A stretch of 64,000 bases of DNA from Eulemur rufifrons (lineage: Eukaryota; Chordata; Mammalia; Primates; Lemuridae): contig NC_090996.1 of the NCBI RefSeq assembly GCF_041146395.1, forward strand, positions 31,086,738 through 31,150,737, in the 5' to 3' direction. Numbering within the stretch: the stretch's first letter is position 1; the number at the start of each line of letters is the position of its first letter. The notes under the pieces are model-generated. The model made no database searches. It had not been told where the DNA came from and saw only the letters and a list, made by a program, of their open reading frames with translations. The translations under genes and the position numbers were made by a program. Below, in pieces: positions 1-10,420 of this stretch.

Positions 1-143
1 TCACTCTTATTACCATACCACATTTTTACAGTTGAATTGTCTTGCCCACAGTCCCACAGCTAGTAAATGACAGAGCTGGGATTTGAACCAATGTTGATTT
101 GATTCCAAATTCCATCTTCTCACCCATTATATTATACTGCCTT
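1..143 (+). repeat. MIR SINE (core and 3' part)
   Basis: Matches the MIR core: a 'cccacagctagtaaatgacagag' type string (about 50-75) followed by 'gggatttgaacc' at about 78-90. Degenerate and runs off the left edge of the window. An ancient tRNA-derived SINE. Confidence 0.85.
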
Positions 144-555
144 CTCTAACATTCTAGGGGTTGAATGTCCTCTCTGGGCATTTGGGGTTTTTCAACCACT
201 ATGGCTGTTACACTGCACTGTCCTCTTTGTTCAAAGTACATGTCTTTAAGAAAGCCCCAAAAGGCAGACACACACAGTCCCCAGAGTCAGGGGCTGACCT
301 CAGAGACTGTCAAATCTATGAGACGTGGTATGTACGAGGCCCCCTACAGCAACCATATCCAGCAGGTGTCTGTCTTTGGCATTAGTTCCCTACTTTGAGG
401 TGGCCCAGGAGATCACAGGGGACTCATTAAAAAGTCCCCTTGTCATTATGCCTAAGTCCAGAATTCTTATTCTAGCACTTAAGGACTCAAAGAAGTCTGA
501 TTATCTCTCTAGGAGATACACCATCAGCTACCTCTGTTAGACACTTGTGTTACTT
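144..555. other. unique spacer, no gene seen
   Basis: Nothing recognisable. Two overlapping short open frames here have no start context, splice sites or familiar residues, so I treat them as chance. Confidence 0.6.
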
Positions 556-745
556 ATCGGTCACATCACAATTCAAAATTATGTACATGTTTATTCGCTT
601 TGTTTGCTCAACATGCTGAAGTTGCACAGGGACAAGAACCATAACCGATTTCTTCACCTCTGTTTACCAAGTGCCTGACACTGCCCCTGGAGCATGGTGG
701 TTGCTTCGTAAATATGTGTTGATTCGATGAGTTTCTTCTGCAGCT
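556..745 (+). repeat. L2 LINE 3' end
   Basis: The segment 'aagtgcctgacactgcc' through 'gtaaatatgtgttgattc' follows the L2 3' terminal pattern ('cagtgcctggcacatagtagg', 'caataaatgtttgttga'). Degenerate. The left limit is approximate. Confidence 0.65.
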
Positions 746-924
746 CAGGAGCCTCCGTTCCTCCAGCCCTTCTTGGGTAGACACAATTTCTGGCCATTCT
801 ACCGTCTTGCTCTCTTCCTGTTCCAATTTGTTCTAATCCCTTTGGAAGGGTGGGGTCTCCAGCTTAACTCTTGGCATATGATCAGACCAGCTTGGAATAA
901 TAACACAGCTCCCCTGATTAAGCA

Positions 925-1125
925 CATAAGCCCATGCATCATATGGATGTTTGATGTCCGCCATTTAATAACTCAGACAGGTGAGTACCCCATCTTGCCC
1001 TTTTATAGATGTGGATACTGAGATTCAAAGGAGCAGGACTTGCTAAGGATGCAGAGCCAGTGAGTGCAGAGCTGAAATCCAAAGCAATGATCTTGCCTTA
1101 ATACTCTAAGCCCTTCTTCTTGGTG
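925..1125 (+). repeat. MIR SINE
   Basis: Contains 'tatagatgtggatactgag' and a degenerate 'gagccagtgagtgcagagctg' core, as in MIR. A consensus splice donor (CAG|GTGAGT at 978-986) lies inside it. MIR copies often carry such cryptic sites, so this alone does not support an exon. Confidence 0.65.
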
Positions 1126-1212
1126 GTGCTCAAAGGCAGGACAGCTTGGAGTTGAAGGAAACATCACATCTGGGCTCCACCAGCCACCCTAGGATTGGGG
1201 TGAGTTTTTAAA

Positions 1213-1372
1213 AACTAAGCCCCCCTTTTCTTATCCATAAAAGGAAAACAGCAGTACCTGCCTCACAGGTGTGTGGTGTGAATTTAATGAGATAATGCAC
1301 TTAGAAATGAGTTATTCTTCTGGCATGAAAAAAGCACTCACTTAATTTAACCTTTATTATCATTATTAGATA
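1213..1372 (-). repeat. MIR SINE
   Basis: Reverse-complement MIR: 'cttatccataaaaggaaaa', 'gtacctgcctcacaggtgtg' and 'aatttaatgagataatgcac' appear in the expected order. Confidence 0.75.
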
Positions 1373-1856
1373 GTATAGGTCTGGTAAACCACCAAAAGCA
1401 ATAACATTATCTCTATATGCAATACTGCAGAGTGGAACTGTTGGGATTCTTGTTCTATAAATTCTGCTTTTATTATTAGATACAAATTGCAACTGTGCTG
1501 GCTTTTTGGCAGTTGACTCCTCTTGCTGACCCAGACGGTGTTCCCTGATGACTAAAACCAGGCACCTTTGCCCTGTACTCAGCCCCACGGCTAGCTGAGC
1601 CTAGAGAAAGACCCTAAGCAGGTTTACCCCAACATAAGCTCAGGGTCAGAAAACAGAGCCGATACATTTTCTACTTAAAACTGGAACGGTGAGATGTGTT
1701 ACAAAGACATCTGCGTCCAGTTATCCATAAGGCATTATTTCCAGTAACAAAACTGCTCAGAGGAGCTCCAAGAGATGCTTCTGTTGGGCAAGAGTATATA
1801 CTGATGGACAGATAACAGTCAACATTAAAAACGCTCTCCATCAATTATTCTAACCC
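1373..1856. other. unique spacer, no gene seen
   Basis: No recognisable repeat or exon. A reverse-strand open frame of 95 codons spans 1301-1588, but its downstream part runs into the MIR, so it is not a gene. Confidence 0.55.
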
Positions 1857-2033
1857 TTCAGTGTAGATGAGAACCACCTGGGTCACCTGCTGCAAATACA
1901 CACTCCTGAGCTCAGCATCAGAGAGTGATTTTGATTCACCAGCCTGAAGAGGGACCCAAGAATCGGCAAATGATAAATGCTCCCATTGACTCAGAAGCAG
2001 GTGATCCCTGGACATCCTTTGAGAATCCACTAC
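1857..2033. mobile_element. MER5-type hAT MITE
   Basis: Starts with 'gatgagaaccacctgggtc' and ends with 'ctttgagaatccactac', the inverted-end pattern of the MER5 group (non-autonomous hAT-Charlie). The length (~177 bp) fits the family. Heavily mutated. Confidence 0.65.
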
Positions 2034-2189
2034 ACGGACAGGCTCTATAAAGGCAGATGGAACATTCCTGAGAAATCTCAGAAGCAGTTAGGTATGACCA
2101 CCACTGTCACTATTGGCTTATTTCTCTGAGCCAACACAGCCTGACGGCGTTTCCCATGGAATTGGGGACAGGACATGTACCAACCTATG

Positions 2190-2650
2190 CACAAGCCTTC
2201 TTATAGGAAAGTAGAGATGGTAGTACTATTCATAAGTCCTTCCAAAAATGTCTGTTTAGGTGAGGTGAGGCACCGAGACATGAGCACAAACAAGATAGGG
2301 AGGGCCCCATCCCCAGGGAGCTTACAGACTCAGAGGATCCCACCCAACACAAGATGGCACGCCAAAAAAAAAAAATAAATCAATTAATTACAAGTCGTCA
2401 TGAGTTTGTACTTCAACTGTGGTTGCTAGAGGAGGATTCTCTGAGGATGTGGAGTGTCAGCTGTAAGCCAGCTGAAAAGACTGAGCTAGGTTTGTGAAGA
2501 CTGTCCAAAGAAGGATTCCAGGTAGAAAGAACAGAATATGCCAAGGCCCTGTGGCAGGAAGAGCTTGGAGCTGAAAGGGGCTCCCGTGGCTGTGGTTTTA
2601 GCAGAAGGAGGGTAAGAGCAGGCGGGATCCTCATTGTGCCTCAGAAGAAA
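2190..2650 (-). repeat. L2 LINE fragment
   Basis: Reverse-complement L2: 'ccccagggagcttacagact' at ~2312 (3' region), then 'ccaaggccctgtggcagga' at ~2540 and 'agagcttggagctg', in the usual order. An 11-base A tract (about 2364-2374) lies inside it. Confidence 0.7.
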
Positions 2651-3500
2651 TAATGTCCCAGCCTCAGGCAATCCCAAAGGATAGAAGAGAGAAGACACAA
2701 GATGTATTTTGGTGAACAAAGGAAGAGGAGAGAGAAGCCTTTACAGATATTGCCTCACTGAACAGAAGAGGAAATGGAGTGCCAATCACCCAGTACACTC
2801 TTAGCAACAGCACCAGGGCATTCCCAGGTAACAGCCAGCAAGGACACGAGGACCTCAGCCCAACCACTGCCAGGAGCTGAGCGAGCTTCTGAGAGCCTCC
2901 GGAAAGAAACACGGTCCTACTAATGTCTTCATTCAGCCTTTCAAGGCTCGAAACAGAGGACCCAGTTGATCCAAGCTGAACTTGGACTTCCAACAAGCAG
3001 AACCGAGAGATAATAAATGGTATCATTTTATCCTGCTAAATTTGAGGTGACTTTTTTTAGCGGCCATGAATACAGCAACAAATATGAGCTTATCAATATG
3101 GAAAACTTGCCTGGTGACCAGTGCACCCCCCCAGAAGGCTGCAGGGGAGCCCTCCACAACCTCGTACACATGGTGGCTTCCCTGGTGTATTGGGCCAAAC
3201 ACCCAAGGAAGACCCCAAGAGAAGATCTCCACAGTTAATATTTTGCCCATGGTTCACGGGCCTGTCCTCAGGCACATAAGTGGGAAAAATAATCATGTTT
3301 CCTTCCTTGATCCTCCTTGACATCCTTCACCACACAGGAGGCTGAAAAATCTAATGAGAACAAACGGGAGGGTGGAAGGCTCTCTGGAGGGAGTACCTGG
3401 GGTCATGGGATACTGAGAGCCCTCACGGAAACTGCAAAAGGCATATGTTCCTCGGATGTCAGAAGCTCGCTCAGAGACCCAAGACAAGGTGGCTGTAAGT
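2651..3500. other. unique spacer, no gene seen
   Basis: About 850 bp without a recognised repeat. Several mutually overlapping open frames of 60-120 codons occur on both strands. None shows splice sites or a familiar domain, and their mutual overlap argues against coding. Confidence 0.55.
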
Positions 3501-3504
3501 TCTA

Positions 3505-3685
3505 ATGCCAGCACTCACTGCCCTAGGTCAGTAAGGACTTAGGTAAACCCTTAATCTCTGTGGTCCCTCTGGATGTCTCATCTACTCTTTGTGGGCTGTC
3601 ACACCAACTTCCAATAATACCTGCTCAACTCAATGAAGAGGGTTGCTGTGAGTTCAAATGAAATTCATGTGCTCTTGGAAATGCA
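3505..3685 (-). repeat. MIR SINE
   Basis: Reverse MIR: 'aaacccttaatctctgtgg', 'ccaataatacctgctcaac' and 'gggttgctgtgagttcaaat' in order. Confidence 0.7.
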
Positions 3686-3984
3686 AAAACAAACCAATGA
3701 AATGGAAATACTGCGTTGAGTTGAATGTAAGTTCTAAGTCCTCATGCGATGGCAGACCCACATCTGGACACACCTCAGGCTTCAAATCTAGGCTCACCCT
3801 TGGTCAATTCTTATTAACTACAACAAATATCATGTTATTGCCTTAAGTTGTTGCCTAACAAAACAACAGTTAATTTTCTGGCTGGCAGAAACCTACATAT
3901 TTCACTCACTGCATGACTGACACGCCTTTTGAGAGAGCTAAGCTTTTCTTCAACACCGAGGGGAAACATCTCGATTACTCTATG

Positions 3985-4180
3985 TCTGTGGGTCTCAGAA
4001 TGTGGTTCTGGGACAAGCAGTACAGTATCCTCCCTGGGAACTTGTAAAATATGCAGAACTTCAAAGGCCACCCCAGACCTCCCACATTGGAAACTCTGCC
4101 ACTGAGGCACAGGATTCTGGGCTTCGACAAGCACCCAGGTGATACAGAAGCACATCCAAGCGTGAGAACCAGTGCTCTAA
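3985..4180. mobile_element. MER5-type hAT MITE
   Basis: 'gggtctcagaatgtggttc' at the left and 'gcgtgagaaccagtgctct' at the right form the degenerate inverted ends. The interior 'gaacttgtaaaatatgcag' and 'aggcacaggattctgggc' fit MER5A. Dead DNA transposon. Confidence 0.75.
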
Positions 4181-5335
4181 CTCAGCCTTGGGGAATCTCA
4201 TTTCTTTTGCTGAATGATCAAGGAAAATGATATAATCTGGCCAATGAGATGCCAGAAGTCTTTGGGAGAGGTGACTTGGCTGCTAAGAAGTTTTTCCTAA
4301 GAAACAAAACGTAACAGGGCCATTTCTTGTTCTTTTACTGGGTGTTGCCATCTCTACATGATGCCTGGAGCAATGGCAGCTACCTTGGGACCAGGAGGGA
4401 TGACAGCCTAAGAGAATAAACAAACACCATGAGACTGGCATAGCGGAGATACAGGAAAAACTTGAAACCTTAATGATACTTTTGAATTGTGCCATTATCT
4501 GAATTAGCTAAAGCTAGAACCACCTCAACACTGAATTCTTATTAAGTGAAATCATATGTGCCTCTTTTGTTTAAACTGCAGTTAGTTCAGTTTTCAAGCA
4601 CTTGCTGCCAAAAGTATCCAACCCAATAAATCATTTAAACGTGATTTCTGCCTTTAACAAGTTATCAGTGAATACAAAAGTCATTCAGTAGGTTGACAAA
4701 AGTGATAATAAATATGTGTATATTGTGGCCTGTAAGAATATAAAAGAAGATGGACTAGAATGAAAGTTAATTCTCCAAACTACACTAATTACATTTTTCT
4801 AAACCAAAATGCATTTGGGAAAGATCAGTGTTATTTCCAGGTGCAAGCAATGATTTGAAATGCCAAAATGTTGCCATTTCTAGGTCATTTCCATGATTTA
4901 TGGACACAACAGAGTGACATATTTGAAACTAGACCTGTCCCCCCAATTCCAAGCTGCATGGCTGCCGTATCAATAACTTTTCCAATTAACAGCTAAAATT
5001 TTACATTGGTCCACACACTAGAGGCAACGTTTTAATCTGGCAACAGGAAATGGACAATAATCTGCGGCTTTGTTTTTATATCACCCCAATAGGTTTTTGG
5101 AAATTCTTTCTTTAATCATAGTTTTCAACTTGTCAGAGAAGGAAAGATGAACAGAACCAAACATATTTTTGTACAAAATGGCAAGTGCAAGGTGACTGCC
5201 CAAGCCAAGTGAAATGAAAGGATCCCTGGACTTTCTCCAGCAAGCTTGTCTCAAAGCGTAATTATTGGTGTCCATCCTAAACACAAAGTCTAGAAAACAG
5301 AGGTTACTGTTAACATTAAAACCCAAAGTTAAATT
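4181..5335. other. AT-rich unique stretch, no gene seen
   Basis: About 1.15 kb without a repeat I can name and without a credible exon. AT-rich segments around 4620-4800 contain several TAAT/ATTA cores. Possible conserved non-coding DNA, but I cannot measure conservation. Confidence 0.5.
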
Positions 5336-5337
5336 CC

Positions 5338-5425
5338 TCCTTTCATCCATCCATCCATTCATCTATCTACCTATCTATTCTATCCACCCATCTGTTCCAT
5401 CCATTCATCATCCATCCATTGATTG
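5338..5425 (+). repeat. (CATC)n-like tetranucleotide tract
   Basis: Repeated catc/tatc/cacc units with interruptions. It abuts the 3' tail of the neighbouring reverse-orientation L2 and probably grew from that tail. Confidence 0.85.
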
Positions 5426-5860
5426 AATCATTCCACAAACATTAAACAAGGGCCAGCTCTGTGGAAGGCACCCCAGGGATACAGCAACAAGCAAAACAGA
5501 CTAAAATATCTATCCTGGAGGAGCTTACATACTAGGTGGGGAGAGGAAGACATAAGCAAAAAAATAGAAAACGTGTAGTATGTCAGATGGTGGTAAGTGA
5601 CACGGCAACGCAGGGCAGGGCAGGGCAGGGAAGGAGGGTGCATGGGAGTGGGGAGGGGTCCGATTTTAGTGGACAGGCCGGGATGTCCTGTCTGAAAGAT
5701 GCTGTGTGAACCAAGCCGAGAGGGAGGAGAGGGATGAGCCAGGTGAGAACTCCAGACCTTGCATTCTAGGCAAATATAGTCGTTGGAAAGACCTTAAGAG
5801 GAGTTTATTCCTATCATGCTCAAGAATAACAAAGGGGCCAGCAGAAAAGCGGAAGAATAC
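5426..5860 (-). repeat. L2 LINE fragment, with G-run cluster
   Basis: Reverse L2: 'ggataca', 'gaggagcttacatactagg' and 'tgtcagatggtggtaagtg' in family order. A G-quadruplex motif sits at 5613-5630 (listed separately). The right limit is approximate. Confidence 0.75.
5613..5630 (+). other. canonical G-quadruplex motif
   Basis: Four GGG runs at 5613, 5618, 5623 and 5628 separated by CA. Short equal loops give a strong predicted intramolecular quadruplex. More G runs follow at 5636 and 5645-5657. Confidence 0.8.
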
Positions 5861-6829
5861 TAGGGAAGCAGGCCAGAGCTCCACCATCTTTCCCCTTAGT
5901 AATGAGAGGGAAAAAAAGCAACAGTAAAATAATTTTTAAAAAAATAGCAGATGGAGGCATGGTGCATTTTCAGTCTACTGAAAACTGGAAACCCGAGTAT
6001 GAGATGTTCCTGTCTCAGAAGATGGCCAAGGGGAGACTTGAGGAATAGCTGTTCCAGGACCCTGTGGAGAAGCGAGCATCTGGGCACACAGTGGAAGGGA
6101 CCAGGGATGCAGCATCCCCAAGGGGAAGGCAGAAAGCCACAGATTCAGACACTTGCTGCATTCATACGATCGGAGGCTGGTCCTGTGCAAGCCCTGAGGA
6201 TGCTCTCAGGATCTAAGGACACAAGGTCCGCACCCTTGTGACGAGTAAGGTCTAGCAGAGGAGACCTGCAGTGCACACCCTGAAGGGCAGTCCAGGGAGT
6301 GAGTCAGAGCCTAGAACAGGGGGTCTTGTTTCAGTCTGGAGCATTAATCGGGAAGTCTGCCCCCGAGGAGTCATGTCTAAGATGAGGAAGGCTGCGCATG
6401 GGAGCCGGGCAGAGACTGGGCGAGGAACGGGGGTGTCGTGTTCCAGGAAGCACCACCTGCACATGTCAGAGGCAGAAAGATCCCGACTATTGGAGGGATG
6501 GAGGGGTGTCTGCTTGACTGGACAGGAGGAGGTTGGGGAGGAGGCCGTGATGCGCAGGTAGATCTAGCAAAGATGATCATCTTTATCACTATCAGTTTTT
6601 TTTTTTTTTTTTTAAGATCATTTCAGCGGCTCGGTGGGAGGCATTGGGCTCGTAAGGAGAACGTCCAGACTGCAGACGAGAAGAGAGGGGTTTGCTTCCC
6701 GATGTCCCTCCCAAGACTGGGAAGGGCCCTGCCAGGTGAAGCCATGAGGGCCACCAAGCCAACCCCCCGGACTGGGCACAGGGGACCTGATCCCTGTGAC
6801 TGCAACACTCTACAAAGATGGGTTACAAT
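5861..6829. other. unique, GC-rich spacer with a T tract
   Basis: Unique sequence with an 18-base T run at 6596-6613. A 190-codon open frame (6438-7010) crosses the T tract, which would encode a run of phenylalanines, and ends in a MIR. I treat it as chance. Confidence 0.55.
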
Positions 6830-6930
6830 CGAAAACAGGTTGAAGAGGAAGGAACATAGGTTCAGAGAGCTCAGGGACTCTCCCAAGGTCACAGTTCGAG
6901 GACCACCTTTCCATTTAATTCAACAGGAGG
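6830..6930 (+). repeat. MIR SINE core fragment
   Basis: 'gaggaaggaacataggttc', 'agagagctcagggactctcc' and 'caaggtcacagttcgagga' follow the MIR core. Confidence 0.7.
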
Positions 6931-7985
6931 CAAGATCGCAAGAGGAGGCATATTTAAACACGAATATATATGTGTGTTTGGGGGGGTGTTTTCCACCCAT
7001 GCAGTGCTAGTGCCATGAAAAGGAGATTGACAAACAAAATCTAATTTTAAAGTTGTCATTCTGGCATTAAGAACTAGGTCACCACTGTCAGGAGGCCCAG
7101 AGCCTGGGACAAGGATCTGGAGAGAGCATTTGCCATCGGATGACAGGACAGTCTGTTGCTTGACCCCCTGGAAGTCCGGGGCCACTGTGTGCCTCCACGG
7201 CACCACCGTTTACATTATAAACGGGCACAGCCTCCCAGTAACCAAAAGATACCCCTTTCTTCTGGCTGACGTAGCCCTGCACCAGGGCTTGGGGCTTGAA
7301 CAAAAGACCTACGGTAGATTTCCTCCTGTGCTCGCCGCCTTTGTGGGCCCTGCTGAGCAGAGAGCAGCTGTAGGTGGTGGTCCCACAGCCCCCTCGAGCT
7401 CAGGAAGGTGAGTATCTCAGGATGATCAGCCCGTGGTGCTGAGGCAGGCAGGGGTGGCCAAAAGCACGCTGGAGGTGTCTTCTCCCAGCCACAACAGCCC
7501 CTCACCTGCAAATCTTAAAATCAACTTGGAAATGACTGCTCAGAGCAGATTACACAAAGATTCTGTTACGCCAAACAGGCCCGACTGCAAAGGGACGTGG
7601 GACCTTGGCAAACAGCGCTGGGAGTCGGAGATGCATGTTGCGTCTCGTGTTTACAGCTTTTCAGCTGAGTGCTTAGTGTTTACTTTGGAATTAATCCAGG
7701 CCCATAAAACAAGTGTTATATCAACACAGCAGATGTACTTGAGCGACTATATGTTAAAAGGTGATTCACTTCCCAATGAGAATCCACAGACAGCCTGGAC
7801 GTGGTACCTGCGTCACAGGACGAAGCACGTACCTTCTGCGTTTCTCTAAGAGAGGCCCTTCTTTGATAAGCACTATTGGGAGGGGACCCTAACACGGGAA
7901 TTGTTAAAGGGACAGACTTTGTGGTCAGGATGACCCTCCATAGAGCCCTGCTCTGCCCCCTCATCAAGACTGGCTATATAATTTT
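6931..7985. other. unique spacer with one strong splice donor
   Basis: No repeat recognised. A near-perfect 5' splice site (AAG|GTGAGTAT) occurs at 7405-7415. A possible acceptor ends near 7272, so an exon of about 135 bp is conceivable. No known protein sequence is visible. Confidence 0.4.
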
Positions 7986-8133
7986 CAGGGCTGGTGCAAA
8001 AAAAAAAAAAAAGTGCGGCCCTTTGTTCAAATATTCTTAAGAATTCCAAGTATAGCATAAGACCACACATGGGGCCTTTCTAAGCCTGGGGCCCTTTGTG
8101 ACCATGCTGGTAATACTCGTAAAGCTGGCCCTG
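7986..8133. mobile_element. hAT-like MITE with visible TIRs
   Basis: The ends cagggctgg (7986-7994) and ctggccctg (8125-8133) are inverted repeats with one mismatch. The 148-bp interior is non-coding, with an A tract at about 7998-8012. The 5'-CAGGG end fits hAT elements. I see no matching 8-bp target duplication, which is expected for an old copy. Family not named. Confidence 0.55.
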
Positions 8134-8690
8134 CCCTTAGTATTACAAAAGGGATTCAACTTGACATTTCCAAAAAGTGGATGTTAATAGCATTTACCTA
8201 ATAGGGTTTCTTCTATAAGAATAAAAGCAAAGAAAGAACCTTACACTCCACAGGCCCATAGTAAGTTTCAACAATGTTAGTGACTATCATTGATTAAAAT
8301 GTAAACAAGATTTTTTATATTATCCCAACAAAATGTCCATATCTGTGTAAATAGTTAATATTTCCTTGCAAACAACTCTGGAGTCTGTTAAATTCTTGCA
8401 CAGCAAACAAGGCTGGATTGAAATACACGCTCATTGTACACAGACATACGCAGGTACACGCACCCACATTCCAAAGAGCTGAGAAGAAAGAAGCTGTAGA
8501 AACATGAAGTATCTGAACACGAGGAGGTTGAAGTTTCCAAGGAGAACGTATTTGGCTGTTCCAAAGGGAAAAATTTATCTATTTTAGCTAGAACTTAAGC
8601 CGTTGGTGGGCTGAGGTGCTCAGAATAGAGAATTCCCAACCAAATCTAACTGCTCCTGATAATGTTCTATTCCAGCTGCAATCACAGCTC
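8134..8690. other. AT-rich unique stretch, no gene seen
   Basis: About 550 bp with no identified repeat or exon. Confidence 0.5.
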
Positions 8691-8802
8691 CAGCGCGGCA
8701 GAGGGTACAGAAGCCTGTGCACTATCAAGTCCTGTGTGCCTAGCATCGTGCCCGACACACAGTTAGTGCCCCACGGTGCTGATGAATGAATGAATGAGCC
8801 CA
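8691..8802 (+). repeat. L2 LINE 3' end with (GAAT)n tail
   Basis: 'tgcctagcatcgtgcccgac' and 'acacagttagtgcccc', then 'gatgaatgaatgaatga', reproduce the L2 terminus and its short tail repeat. Confidence 0.8.
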
Positions 8803-9679
8803 TGAGCCAACCGGGGAGAGATGAGCTTTGTTATGGGAAAGGGATTGGCCAAGCGCTAACACAATACAGAGTGTGGGGATGGTGCTCATCACTCCACAGC
8901 ACTGTGGCACCTGACCTGACTGTCCTGGGTCCATCCTCGTCCTGAAGACGTCCTCAGGACCCTGAAGGTCCAAAGGAAGTTCAGAATGGAGAGAAAACAC
9001 AGACCGGCAATTGCCTATGTTCACGGTACACATGCGCATGTCCAAAGACGGCTGGATCTAGGCTGAGGCGCAAACTCATTCTTTGCTCACATCCCTTCTG
9101 AAGTCCTATCCAAACGTTCGCCATCATGTAGGCAGAGTCTTGGCCCCACTGGCTGACATCACACATTGCCATGTACCTTTCCTTCATGTACCGCGGCAGA
9201 GGGTATAATCCAACAGGTGGCCTCGGTCCACACTTTCTCACATGCGTGTACTTTATGAGCCCAACTTGATCTATCATAGCCTCTAACACATGAATGATGG
9301 AAAGAGAGTGAGGCACGGGGGTAAAACGTGAGTTTGACTTCATAACTCGCAAGACTATCTGCCTTTGATATGATACGGTTTTAGGAGACTCTCGCAAGAC
9401 AATGGCCAAACAGGTCCACCCCCGTCCATTTCACCACCATTCTATTGATCGTCTATTGATCCCTCACTTGCTGTTGACTGTGGCTTCCTTCATCTCCCTG
9501 CTGAGAGACCAACCTTTCCTCCCCTGCTTCTTTGCCAGGACAACTTCTACCCTACTTAAAAACTCTGTTTACAGGACATTCACTCTAGCGAAGCAATTCC
9601 TAGGGCTAAAGGTGCTGCTCTGTGCTTTAATTCCCTGTGATGGAATTACAAAGCACTCACATTGTTCGTTAGAACGACT
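8803..9679. other. unique spacer, no gene seen
   Basis: Open frames of 142 codons (reverse, 8981-9409) and 120 codons (forward, 9402-9764) occur here. Neither resembles a known domain. The second ends within an L2 copy. Confidence 0.5.
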
Positions 9680-9800
9680 TCCGGCTGCCTCAGCCTGTGA
9701 ATTGCTCAAGGGCAAGGGCGTGGTCTTACACTTGTGCATCCTCAGTGCCTTGAGCAGTGCTTGACCTAAAGTGGATGCTCAAGTTTATGAAGCCTCGGGC
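9680..9800 (+). repeat. L2 LINE 3' end
   Basis: 'gctcaagggcaagggcgtgg', 'catcctcagtgccttgagc' and 'gtggatgctcaa' match the L2 3' terminal region. Confidence 0.7.
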
Positions 9801-9939
9801 AATGCCTGTTCAGCAAAGCAGACTTGTCTTCCTGGAGCTCTTGGCTGACTGTACTATAAGCACAATAGTTTCCAGGGGGCTGGCTCCAGCACTATTAGAG
9901 CTGTGCTGCTTAACGTCCTTCAGTGGGTCACTATCCTTA

Positions 9940-10420
9940 GGGTAAAGTCATACGTCTTGACCATGGCCTGCAAGACCCACGTAGGCTGCCCCGCCCACAT
10001 GCCCTAACTTGACTTGGGCCACTGACTACCTCATCAGCTCCACTATGGGGACAATGACCTCTTCCATTCCTTATACTCACTAATGTCCCTCCTACCACAG
10101 GGCCTTTGCACATGGCAATCCCACTGGCTGTAATGCTATTCTCCTCCATCTTCAATTATGTAATCTCTATTCACCTTTGATCTCAACTCCAATATCTGTT
10201 GCTTTGGAAAGCCAGCCCTGCCCAACCCAACTGAAACATGTAGCATGTATCACTATTGCAATTTCACATTTATTTTTGTGATCATTTTATTCAGACCTTT
10301 TCCTTTCATTAGATTCTAAGATCCATGAATTCTGAGACTACATATCTTTTTTTCTCACTTTTAGATCCTCAGCACCATAAAAAATGCTTAACACATTTCA
10401 TGAGTGAATAAAGATACTGA
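9940..10420 (+). repeat. L2 LINE, ~480 bp
   Basis: Long collinear L2 match: 'aggctgccccgcccacatgc', 'ccacagggcctttgcacat', 'tttcattagattctaagatc' and 'catgagtgaataaag' in order. One of the longest L2 pieces in the window. Confidence 0.85.

Noticed and set aside
978..986. Perfect CAG|GTGAGT splice donor
   Set aside because: Lies inside a MIR with no partner acceptor or open exon upstream.
6438..7010. 190-codon open frame, the longest in the window
   Set aside because: It runs through an 18-base T tract (polyphenylalanine) and a MIR fragment, overlaps open frames on both strands and has no recognisable domain. One or two frames this long are expected by chance.
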